Below are positions 26,435 to 33,447 of a stretch of DNA of 64,000 nucleotides, piece after piece (within the stretch, counting starts at the first letter, position 1; each line of letters begins with the position of its first letter). A program made the position numbers and the translations under genes. The notes under the pieces are model-generated. The model was not told where the DNA came from. It searched no databases and worked only from the letters and a program-made list of their open reading frames with translations. This DNA is from Pseudofrankia inefficax (GTDB taxonomy: Bacteria; Actinomycetota; Actinomycetes; Frankiales; Frankiaceae): assembly GCF_000166135.1 (NCBI RefSeq), contig NC_014666.1, forward strand, positions 930,001 through 994,000. Direction: 5' to 3'.

Positions 26435-27772
26435 ATGACGACGACGACCGAGCGGCCGAGCGTCATCCCGGCCGTCCGCCCGACCCTGCCGGCCGAGCTG
26501 CCGACGGTGGTGGAGCGGACGCTGCCCAACGGGCTGCGGGTCCTGGTGGTCGCGCGCACCAGCGTGCCGCTGGTCGAGCTACGGCTGCGGATCCCGTTCG
26601 CCGGCCTGGGCGCCGACCACGCCGCCCGCGCCGAGCTGCTCACCGAGACGATCTTCACCGGGACCGCCGGGCGGGACCGGGTCGAGATCGCCACCGCCGT
26701 GCAGGCACTGGGTGGTGCGCTGTCGGTCGGCGTCGACGCCGACCGGCTGGCGATCGTCGGCTCGGCGCTGGCCACGAACCTGAACCCGCTGCTGGGCATC
26801 CTCGCCGAGGTGCTCACGGAGCCGACCTACCCGGACGACGAGTTCGTCGGCGAGCGCGACCGGGTGGTCGAGGACGCCACGATGGCGCTCAGCCAGCCGG
26901 CGGTGATCGCCCGGGAGGCGCTGCTCGGCCGGATGTTCCCCGGGCACCCCTACGGCACCGCGATCGTCGGGCCCACGGTGCTCGCCGGCGTCGAGGTCGG
27001 CGCGGTCCGGGACCTGCACGCCACCCGGATCTCGCCGCGCGGCGCGATCCTCACGCTGGTCGGCGACGTCGAGCCGGAGGCGGCGCTGGACGCCGTCGGC
27101 GCGGCGCTCGGCGGCTGGACCGGTGGTGAGCCCGAGAAGATGCCGACCGTGCCGACGCTGGCCGCCGGCCCCATCATCATCGTCAACCGGCCCGGCGCGG
27201 TGCAGACCAACATCCGGCTCGGGGGAGTCGCCCTCGACCGGACCGCGCCCGGTTACCCCGCGCAACGGCTGGCGAACACCATCTTCGGCGGCTACTTCAG
27301 CTCCCGGCTGGTGGACAACATCCGCGAGGACAAGGGCTACACCTACTCGCCGCGCAGCTCGGTCGACCACTACCTCGCCGGCTCCCGGTTCACCGTCGCC
27401 GCCGACGTGGCGACCGACGTGACCGGCCCGGCCATGGTCGAGATCCTCTACGAGCTCGGCCGGCTGGCGGTGCTCGCGCCGTCGGCCGACGAGCTCGAGG
27501 CCGCGCGGCAGTACTCGGTCGGGACGATGGCGCTCGGCAGCGCGACGGCCGCCGGCCTCGCCTCGACCCTGTCGGGGCTCGCCGGTGCCGGCATCGGGGT
27601 CGAGTACCTGCGCGACCACCCGGCGGCGCTGACGAAGGTCACCGCCGAGGAGGTGCTCGCCGTCTCGGCCGGTCTGCTCGCGCCGACGAGGCTGGTCACC
27701 GTCCTCGTCGGTGACGCCGAGAAGATCACCAGCGCGGTCGCGGCCCTCGGCGCGGTCACCGCGGCCGACTGA
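26435..27772 (+). CDS. M16-family protein, non-catalytic partner
   Basis: A 445-residue M16 fold in which the zinc motif position reads DHAARAELL, so no HxxEH is present. The Arg/Tyr pair that contacts substrate is retained (NIREDKGYTYS). This is the alpha-type subunit that pairs with a catalytic M16 protein, the preceding gene, 70 bp upstream. GGGGAAG precedes ATG 26435 at ~5 nt. A terminator hairpin follows the stop. Confidence 0.92.
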   Translation: MTTTTERPSVIPAVRPTLPAELPTVVERTLPNGLRVLVVARTSVPLVELRLRIPFAGLGADHAARAELLTETIFTGTAGRDRVEIATAVQALGGALSVGVDADRLAIVGSALATNLNPLLGILAEVLTEPTYPDDEFVGERDRVVEDATMALSQPAVIAREALLGRMFPGHPYGTAIVGPTVLAGVEVGAVRDLHATRISPRGAILTLVGDVEPEAALDAVGAALGGWTGGEPEKMPTVPTLAAGPIIIVNRPGAVQTNIRLGGVALDRTAPGYPAQRLANTIFGGYFSSRLVDNIREDKGYTYSPRSSVDHYLAGSRFTVAADVATDVTGPAMVEILYELGRLAVLAPSADELEAARQYSVGTMALGSATAAGLASTLSGLAGAGIGVEYLRDHPAALTKVTAEEVLAVSAGLLAPTRLVTVLVGDAEKITSAVAALGAVTAAD

Positions 27773-27792
27773 CCGAGCGCGGGCATCCGACG

Positions 27793-27832
27793 CCCAGGCC
27801 TTCCCCGCGGGCGACCACGGGGATGGCCTGGG
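27793..27832. terminator. Bidirectional terminator between M16 and GAF-ANTAR genes
   Basis: Arms CCCAGGCC (27793-27800) and GGCCTGGG (27825-27832), with an inner CCCCG/CGGGG pairing, fill the 60-bp gap between convergent genes. Confidence 0.75.
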
Positions 27833-29212
27833 TCAGTGCTGGCTCGGGGTGGTCCGTGGCGGCATCGACCGCGGGCTCGGACCGCCTGGGCCGGGCCCGC
27901 CGGCGGAGGCGGGCCCTGGGCGGCCGCCCAGCTCACCGGGCAGGGTGATCCGCGGGTCGCTGACCGAGTCCACGACCTGGCGGGCCAGGTCGTGGACCCG
28001 CCGTCCCATGCCGCGTGCCGTGCGCCGCAGTCGCTCGAAGGCGTCCCGCGGCTTGATGTGGTGGCGTTCGGCCAGCACGCCGATGGCCTGCTCCACGATG
28101 ACCCGGGACGCGAGGGCGTGCTCCAGCTGCACCACGGACAGCCGTAGCTTCTCGATCTCGCCGAGCTCGCGGTCGGCGCGACGAGGGCGGCCGGGCGGGT
28201 TCAGGTCCTCCGCCAGCAGGTCGGCGAGCACCATCGCGGAGATCAGGTCCCCGACCGGCCGGACGTCCGTGCCCGGCCCCTCCACGATCCAGCCCGCGCT
28301 GGTGCGGCGCAGCCGCAGTTCGGCGCCGGGCCCGGGCGCCGGGGCCGGCGGTGCGGCCGGCGGCTGCGCGGGCCGGGCGGGTGTCGTTCGCGGTGGCGGG
28401 CTTGGCCGAGGTCCCGGCCTGGGTGGCGGGGCCGGCCGAGGCGCCCGCCCCGCCCCAACGTGCAGGGGCGAGCCCACGGCGGTCGGCGCGGGAGGCGAGC
28501 CAGCGGCGCCGGGCGGGGGTGGCGGTGGCGAGCCGGCGGCCCCCGGTGGGACCGCGACGGGGGATTCGCGCCCGGGTCCGGGCGGCGGCGCGGGGGTGGT
28601 GCTGGTGGGTGGCATCGGCATCGGTCCCGTCGACGCGGGCGGCGTCGGCGCCGCCGGCGGTGTCCTAGCCGGGAGCGCCAGATCGGCCGGCGTCGGCGCC
28701 GGGCCGGGGGCCAGGCCAGTGGGCGCTTCCGACGCTTTCGCTTCCGGCGCCGCCGCGGCCGGCTCGGGGACGGCGCCGGACGGCCAGGCCGCGCCCAGCC
28801 CGTCGGCGATGCCGCGCAGCAACGGCAGCGCGGTGGGCGCGATGTCGACGCCACCCCGGTCCAGCCCGACCAGAAGGCCGGCGAGCTCCCCCGCGTCCGT
28901 CAGCACCGGGACGACGACATGGCTGCGCACCCCGAGGCGCTCGTGCTCGTCCGTGTCCACCAGGCTCGCCTCGGCCGCCGCGCCGGTGCCGATGGCCGGG
29001 GCACCGTCGAGGACGCGGGCGACCAGGCTCGCCGCGCGTGGAACCTGCGTGCCCGGTTCAAGGCCGGGCAGCGTCCCAGCGACCTGCAGGTAGGTGGCCG
29101 TCGTCGCGGAAATCTCCACGAACGCGGTCGCCTCCATGTGGTGGAGGGCCTGCGCGGCCCGCGCTGCAGCGTCCACTGTGCTGCGCGCCTGTCCTGAGGG
29201 TGGTGACGACAC
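27833..29212 (-). CDS. GAF-ANTAR regulatory protein
   Basis: 459 residues in three parts: an N-terminal GAF-like sensor (~1-150), a ~140-residue Pro/Ala/Gly-rich linker, and a C-terminal ANTAR domain (RVIVEQAIGVLAERHHIKPR, then DAFERLRRTARG) after a coiled-coil-like helix. ANTAR domains bind two-hairpin RNA and act as transcription antiterminators. A short Pro-rich tail follows. GTG 29212 has GGGAG upstream. The linker is much longer than usual and is highly biased in composition. The RNA target is unknown; none of the window's hairpins is clearly a two-hexaloop ANTAR target. Confidence 0.88.
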   Translation of the reverse strand: MSSPPSGQARSTVDAAARAAQALHHMEATAFVEISATTATYLQVAGTLPGLEPGTQVPRAASLVARVLDGAPAIGTGAAAEASLVDTDEHERLGVRSHVVVPVLTDAGELAGLLVGLDRGGVDIAPTALPLLRGIADGLGAAWPSGAVPEPAAAAPEAKASEAPTGLAPGPAPTPADLALPARTPPAAPTPPASTGPMPMPPTSTTPAPPPGPGRESPVAVPPGAAGSPPPPPPGAAGSPPAPTAVGSPLHVGAGRAPRPAPPPRPGPRPSPPPRTTPARPAQPPAAPPAPAPGPGAELRLRRTSAGWIVEGPGTDVRPVGDLISAMVLADLLAEDLNPPGRPRRADRELGEIEKLRLSVVQLEHALASRVIVEQAIGVLAERHHIKPRDAFERLRRTARGMGRRVHDLARQVVDSVSDPRITLPGELGGRPGPASAGGPGPGGPSPRSMPPRTTPSQH

Positions 29213-29325
29213 AGGCCGAACTCTCCCACAAACTTCACGGGCAGTGACGGACACCGTCCCATGAGCCGGCCGTGTATGCGTCCGGAGGGCGTCGAGCGCC
29301 GATTTCTCGTTGCTCTGCGTATCCG

Positions 29326-29565
29326 TTATGCGGCAGAAGTGACTTTCTCGGTGACCTGACGGATGGAGGGATTCGTCATCACCGTCCCATCCGGGAAGAC
29401 CACTGTGGGTACGGTCGCGTTGCCGTTGTTCGCTTCGCGGACAAGTTGCTCCGCCGTCGGGTCGGACTCGATGTCGATGACCTGATAGCCGATGCCTGCG
29501 TCGTCCAGCTGCCGCTTTAGCCGCTTGCAGTAGCCGCACCAGCTGGTGCTGTACATCGTGAGCAC
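29326..29565 (-). CDS. mrx1: Mycoredoxin-type glutaredoxin
   Basis: 79 residues with active site CGYC in MYSTSWCGYCKRLKRQL, a cis-Pro motif (TVPTVV) and the family's usual length. It is the mycoredoxin-1 family (Mtb Rv3198A), which reduces mycothiol mixed disulfides. Its position beside uvrD2 and whiB7 matches mycobacteria, and WhiB7 also controls redox balance there. GTG 29565 has GAGAGG 6 nt upstream. Confidence 0.92.
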   Translation of the reverse strand: MLTMYSTSWCGYCKRLKRQLDDAGIGYQVIDIESDPTAEQLVREANNGNATVPTVVFPDGTVMTNPSIRQVTEKVTSAA

Positions 29566-29735
29566 TGTCGTCCTCTCGCCGTCCGCGAAGGCAACACCGT
29601 ACGCCGCGCACTACGCCCCGCCCGCCGGCTATTGCCGGCCGGCGCCGCGGCCCGGTGCCCTGACCGCCCGGGAACGGGCAGCCCGTCAGCCCAAACCCGT
29701 TCCCGGGCCCGCAGCTTCCCGTCAGTGGCGGTGAC

Positions 29736-29741
29736 TACCGT
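29736..29741 (+). promoter_or_regulatory. Candidate -10 element of uvrD2
   Basis: TACCGT lies 8 nt before ATG 29750, with no Shine-Dalgarno between. This suggests a leaderless start. Confidence 0.45.
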
Positions 29742-29749
29742 GTGAACGC

Positions 29750-31951
29750 ATGTCCGGTGAGCTGTCTGCCTCGTCCCGCCCCAGCCCCCAGGCCCCGGCG
29801 CCGAGGCCGGCCGACGGCGGCGCGGCGGGGGAGCCCGACGGCTGGGGGCTGGACCCGGAGCAGCGGGCCGCGGTGTTCGCCCCGGTGGGGCCGGTGTGCA
29901 TTCTCGCCGGCGCCGGCACCGGCAAGACCAGGACCATCACGCGCCGGATCGCGCACCTGACCGGCCAGGGCGTGCCCGGCGGCCAGGTCCTCGCCGTCAC
30001 CTTCACCACCCGGGCCGCCGGCGAGCTGCGGGCCCGGCTGCGTGGCATGGACGTCGAGGGCGTGCAGGCGAGAACGTTCCACGCCGCCGCGCTGCGCCAG
30101 CTGTCCTACTTCTGGCCCAAGGTCGCCGGCACCGCTCTCCCGTCGCTCGTCGACAGCCGGATTCCCCTGATCGCGAAGGCGGCCGGTGGGCGCCGGCTGG
30201 ACCGCTCCGAGCTGCGCGACCTCGCCTCCGAGGTCGAGTGGGCCAAGGCCACCCTGGTGACCCCCGAGGACTACCCGGTCGCCGCCGAGAAGGCCGGCCG
30301 CGACACCGTCTGGCCGCCGGACGCCGTGGCCGGGCTCTACGCCGGCTACGAGAAGGCGAAACGCGCGGCGGGGGTGCTCGACTTCGACGACCTGCTGCTG
30401 CTGACCGCCGCCGTCATCGAGGAGCACTCCTGGGTCGCCACCGAGCTGCGCACCCAGTACCGCCACTTCGTCGTCGACGAGTACCAGGACGTCAACCCGT
30501 TGCAGCAGCGGGTGCTGGACGCCTGGCTCGGCGACCGGGACAGCCTGTGCGTCGTCGGCGACCCGAACCAGACCATCTATTCGTTCAGCGGTGCCTCGCC
30601 GCGCTACCTGGTCGAGTTCCCGCGCCGTTTTCCGGAGGCGACGGTCGTCTCGCTGGTCCGGGACTACCGCTCCACGCCCCAGGTGGTCGCGCTCGCCAAC
30701 GCCCTGCTCGACGGCGCCGGCACCGCGGAGCCGCCGACCGGCGGACTCGGCGCTCAGGCCGCCCCCCGCGGACTCGCCGAGGTGCCCGCCCGACGGCCGG
30801 CGCTGGTCGCGATGCGTCCCCCGGGCCCCGAGCCGACGCTGCTGGAGTGCGCGGACGAGGCGGCCGAGGCGAAGGCGGTGGTCGCCCGGATCGGCGCGCT
30901 GATCGCCCTCGGCGTGCCGGCGAGCGAGATAGCCGTGCTCTACCGGATCAACGCGGCTTCCGAGGCCTATGAAGAGGCCATCGGCGCAGCCGGCCTGCCA
31001 TACCTGGTGAAAGGCGGAGACCGGTTCTTCGACCGGCCCGAGGTCCGGGACGCCATCCGGCTGCTGCGGGCCGCGGTGCGCTCGGCCGAGGCCGACCGTC
31101 CCGCCGGGCTCGCCGACGTGGTCGCCGACGTGCTGCGCGCGGGTGGCTGGCGGGCCACGGCGCCGAGCGTCGGCGCCGAGCGGGAGCGTTGGGAGAACCT
31201 GGCCGCGCTGCACCGGCTCGCCGTCGCGCTCGCCGCGGCCGAGCCCGAGGCCGGCCTGGAGCGCTTCGTCGCCGAGCTCGCCGACCGGGCCGCCCACCAG
31301 CACGTGCCCACCGTCGAGGGCGTCACGCTGGCGTCCCTGCACGCGGCGAAGGGCCTCGAGTGGGACGCCGTGTTCCTGGTCGGTCTCGCCGACGGGATGG
31401 TGCCGCTCGTGCATGCCCAGAGCGACGAGGAGATCGAGGAGGAGCGCCGGCTGCTCTACGTCGGGATCACCAGGGCGCGGGCGCACCTGACGCTGTCGTG
31501 GGCGCTGGCCCGGACCGAGGGCGGCCGGCCCCGGCGGCGGTCCCGGTTCCTCGACGGGTTGCGCCCCACCCGGGCGCGGTCGACGCCGGCCCGGGCCGCG
31601 CGGGACGAGCGCGGCGAGCGAGGTGGCGACACCCGGGCCCGGGTCAGGGCCGCGGTGCGCTGCCGGGTGTGCGGGCAGGCGCTCAGCGGGGCCGCGGCGC
31701 GCACCGGCCGGTGCGAGACCTGCCCGAGCCGGGTCGACCGGGCGCTGCTGAACCGGCTGCGGGCCTGGCGGGCGGCGAAGGCGGAGGAACTGCGTCAGCC
31801 GGCGTTCGTCATCCTGACCGACGCGACGCTGGAGGCGATCGCCGAGAGCCGGCCCGCCAGCCCCGCCGATCTCGTCGCCCTGCCCGGCATCGGCCAGGTG
31901 AAGCTCGACCGCTACGGCGCCGAGGTGCTCGCCCTGGTAGCCGGGGTCTAG
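29750..31951 (+). CDS. uvrD2: UvrD2: ATP-dependent DNA helicase with zinc motif and HRDC domain
   Basis: 733 residues. Walker A AGAGTGKT (~53-60), DEYQDV (II), GDPNQTIYSFSGAS (III), LHAAKGLEWDAVFL (V) and YVGITRARAHLTL (VI). After the helicase core comes a four-cysteine zinc module (CRVC ... CETC, ~645-670) and a C-terminal HRDC domain (ILTDATLEAIAE). That is the domain plan of the essential actinobacterial UvrD2 (Mtb Rv3198c). It translocates 3' to 5' and acts in DNA repair and replication maintenance. Confidence 0.95.
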   Translation: MSGELSASSRPSPQAPAPRPADGGAAGEPDGWGLDPEQRAAVFAPVGPVCILAGAGTGKTRTITRRIAHLTGQGVPGGQVLAVTFTTRAAGELRARLRGMDVEGVQARTFHAAALRQLSYFWPKVAGTALPSLVDSRIPLIAKAAGGRRLDRSELRDLASEVEWAKATLVTPEDYPVAAEKAGRDTVWPPDAVAGLYAGYEKAKRAAGVLDFDDLLLLTAAVIEEHSWVATELRTQYRHFVVDEYQDVNPLQQRVLDAWLGDRDSLCVVGDPNQTIYSFSGASPRYLVEFPRRFPEATVVSLVRDYRSTPQVVALANALLDGAGTAEPPTGGLGAQAAPRGLAEVPARRPALVAMRPPGPEPTLLECADEAAEAKAVVARIGALIALGVPASEIAVLYRINAASEAYEEAIGAAGLPYLVKGGDRFFDRPEVRDAIRLLRAAVRSAEADRPAGLADVVADVLRAGGWRATAPSVGAERERWENLAALHRLAVALAAAEPEAGLERFVAELADRAAHQHVPTVEGVTLASLHAAKGLEWDAVFLVGLADGMVPLVHAQSDEEIEEERRLLYVGITRARAHLTLSWALARTEGGRPRRRSRFLDGLRPTRARSTPARAARDERGERGGDTRARVRAAVRCRVCGQALSGAAARTGRCETCPSRVDRALLNRLRAWRAAKAEELRQPAFVILTDATLEAIAESRPASPADLVALPGIGQVKLDRYGAEVLALVAGV

Positions 31952-32050
31952 GCACCTCGGTGACGCCGCGCAGGTGTCTGCTCGCGGATCGTCGATCACC
32001 GAGGTTCCACGGCGGGGTCTGATCGCGAGTCGTGTCGGCCGCGCGACTCG

Positions 32051-32088
32051 AAAAATAAGTTGTCGCGATGCGGGTGGCCCCCTACCGT
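32051..32088 (+). promoter_or_regulatory. Probable autoregulated whiB7-type promoter
   Basis: AAAAATAA (32051-32058) lies one base from a -35 hexamer TTGTCG (32060-32065). After a 17-bp spacer there is a -10 TACCGT (32083-32088). An A/T-rich patch just before -35 is the recognised feature of WhiB7-activated promoters, where the AT-hook binds beside the sigma factor. In this GC-rich sequence such a patch is very rare. The gene it serves is the leader plus whiB7, although whiB7 itself starts ~765 bp downstream. Confidence 0.65.
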
Positions 32089-32093
32089 TACCC

Positions 32094-32192
32094 GTGAACG
32101 CCGCAGCGGGTGACGCTGAGCGCTGGGACTGGACGATCGTGGTCCGATTGTCCAGAGCGCGCGTCCCGGCTCCGGGTCGAAGGAAGAGCTGA
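32094..32192 (+). CDS. whiB7 leader peptide (leaderless uORF, 32 aa)
   Basis: GTG 32094 lies 5 nt after the -10 hexamer, so a leaderless start is expected. It encodes a 32-residue peptide containing WDWTIVVRLSRARVPAP and ending RRKS. The second half uses codons that are rare in this genome (CGA, TTG, AGA, CGA, AGG), which suits ribosome slowing. WhiB7/WblC leaders in mycobacteria and Streptomyces contain such uORFs that sense ribosome-targeting antibiotics through attenuation. The stop is 3 nt before another possible ATG with its own Shine-Dalgarno. Confidence 0.5.
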   Translation: MNAAAGDAERWDWTIVVRLSRARVPAPGRRKS

Positions 32193-32240
32193 CTGATGTC
32201 GGCCGCGGAAGCGGTCCGGCCACGCGAAAGGAGAGGCCCC

Positions 32241-32723
32241 GTGCTGAACATGCCTATGGCTGTCTCCGGCGTCGGCTGTGACCACGACGGCAAAGCCCTC
32301 ATGCGACTGGGCGGTCTGCTGACCGGGCCCACGACTGGGCTGCTCGGTGCCGACCGGGTGCCCGCCCCGCTCGCCATGACCGCTGGTTCCGACTCCACGC
32401 TCGCCGGTTGGCGGGACGAGCCGGGCCTGGAGGTCAGCCCGTGGGCCGTCGGCGCCGCTGAGACCTCGGCCGAAGACTTCATGCACCCCGCGATGGCGGA
32501 CCTGCCGGCGGCGGACGCGTGGACGGGCGAGGACCGGCGTGCCGCCGTGTCGGCCCGCGAGCTCGCGGCCATGCCGGCCATCGCTCGGGCAGCGCGCCTG
32601 TGGGGGAGCGCAGCCCTCATCGCGCAGGACACGTATGCCGCCCACCAGACGGCCAAGCCCGCCCACATCGACCAGGCCAAGGCGTCCTTCCGACGCAACG
32701 TACGCAGCAGGGGTCCGTCCTAG
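32241..32723 (+). CDS. Hypothetical protein encoded inside the whiB7 leader
   Basis: GTG 32241 has an excellent Shine-Dalgarno (AAGGAGAGG); ATG 32196 (AGGAAGAG upstream) is an alternative that would couple it to the uORF. The 160-residue product has strong GC3 bias and no known domain, signal peptide or cysteine cluster. An Ala-rich helical region lies in the second half (ARELAAMPAIARAARLW), and it ends QAKASFRRNVRSRG. It sits between the proposed whiB7 promoter and the terminator that precedes whiB7. It may be an accessory protein or a long leader ORF; I do not recognise the family. Confidence 0.55.
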   Translation: MLNMPMAVSGVGCDHDGKALMRLGGLLTGPTTGLLGADRVPAPLAMTAGSDSTLAGWRDEPGLEVSPWAVGAAETSAEDFMHPAMADLPAADAWTGEDRRAAVSARELAAMPAIARAARLWGSAALIAQDTYAAHQTAKPAHIDQAKASFRRNVRSRGPS

Positions 32724-32763
32724 ACGGATCGCCGGCCCAACGCCGGCACCAGGCCCGAAACCC

Positions 32764-32805
32764 AAGGCCGCGGACCCCAGCTGGGGACCGCGGCCTTTGT
32801 GTTTT
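32764..32805 (+). terminator. Strong intrinsic terminator 5' of whiB7 (candidate attenuator)
   Basis: AAGGCCGCGGACCCCAG (32764-32780) pairs with CTGGGGACCGCGGCCTT (32781-32797) over 17 positions with one mismatch. It is followed by TGTGTTTT, a rare U-rich run in this genome. It lies 48 nt before the whiB7 start. It is either the terminator of the 160-aa ORF or the conditional terminator of whiB7 attenuation. Confidence 0.85.
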
Positions 32806-32852
32806 GCCCTTCTGACCGCACCGAAGAAATTCCCGTGTCGGAGGTGACACCG

Positions 32853-33128
32853 GTGTTCGACCCCTCGATCATGGCCCGGATCGAGCTGGAGCGTATTTCG
32901 CTGCCCTGCTGGGACGCTGATCCCGATCTCTTCTTCGCTGAGTCCCCGACGGATGTCGAGACCGCGAAGGCCATCTGCGTCGACTGCCCCGTCCGGCTGG
33001 CCTGCCTGTCGACCGCGCTCGACCGGCACGAGCCGTGGGGCGTGTGGGGCGGTGAGCTCGTGGTCACCGGAGTGGTGGTCCCGCGCAAGCGCCCCCGTGG
33101 CCGCCCCCGCAAGGTGGTTGCCGCCTGA
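32853..33128 (+). CDS. whiB7: WhiB7-type transcriptional activator
   Basis: A Wbl protein with four Fe-S cysteines: one in ISLPCWDAD, then the CVDCPVRLAC triplet. The WhiB7-specific marks are the turn EPWGVWGGEL and the C-terminal AT-hook RGRPRK. WhiB7 binds the primary sigma factor through its cluster domain, contacts AT-rich DNA just upstream of -35, and activates intrinsic antibiotic resistance genes and its own promoter. GTG 32853 is chosen because GGAGG lies 8 nt upstream (91 aa); GTG 32835 is possible. It is preceded by a long structured leader. Confidence 0.93.
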   Translation: MFDPSIMARIELERISLPCWDADPDLFFAESPTDVETAKAICVDCPVRLACLSTALDRHEPWGVWGGELVVTGVVVPRKRPRGRPRKVVAA

Positions 33129-33447
33129 GTGCCAGCCCATCCCTACGGACTCCATCCCTACTGATCCAGTTCCTTCGAGCCGCCCGATCGGGCATTCACC
33201 AGCTGGCCGTCGGCCACCCCAGTCCGGGGCGGCCGGCGGCCAGCGCCGTCTCCGCCGGATTGGCCCTGACCCCGTGCGACCGGGTGAGCCCGGGCAGGGT
33301 GGTTCGGTGGCCGCGCCACCCGGTGACCGCGGCGAGGACGTGCCACAAACGGACGGTTCGCGCGGCCCCAGTTGTTCGGTGTTTCGCCCTTTGCGGGCGA
33401 TGGTCAGGTCGCCTGTTGGTGCAGTGGGTAACGGTAGTGTTTCGCTC
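33129..33447. other. Intergenic region, whiB7 to phosphodiesterase
   Basis: 319 bp without a supported gene. The 3' end carries the promoter-like TAGTGT before the next gene. I see no repeat or hairpin with clear terminator character. Confidence 0.4.
33435..33440 (+). promoter_or_regulatory. Candidate -10 element, phosphodiesterase gene
   Basis: TAGTGT lies 7 nt before GTG 33448, with no Shine-Dalgarno. Leaderless mRNA is predicted. Confidence 0.5.

Noticed and set aside
29735-32698. Long minus-strand open frame opposite uvrD2
   Set aside because: It is antisense to an intact UvrD2 with all motifs, shows no known domain and no ribosome site.
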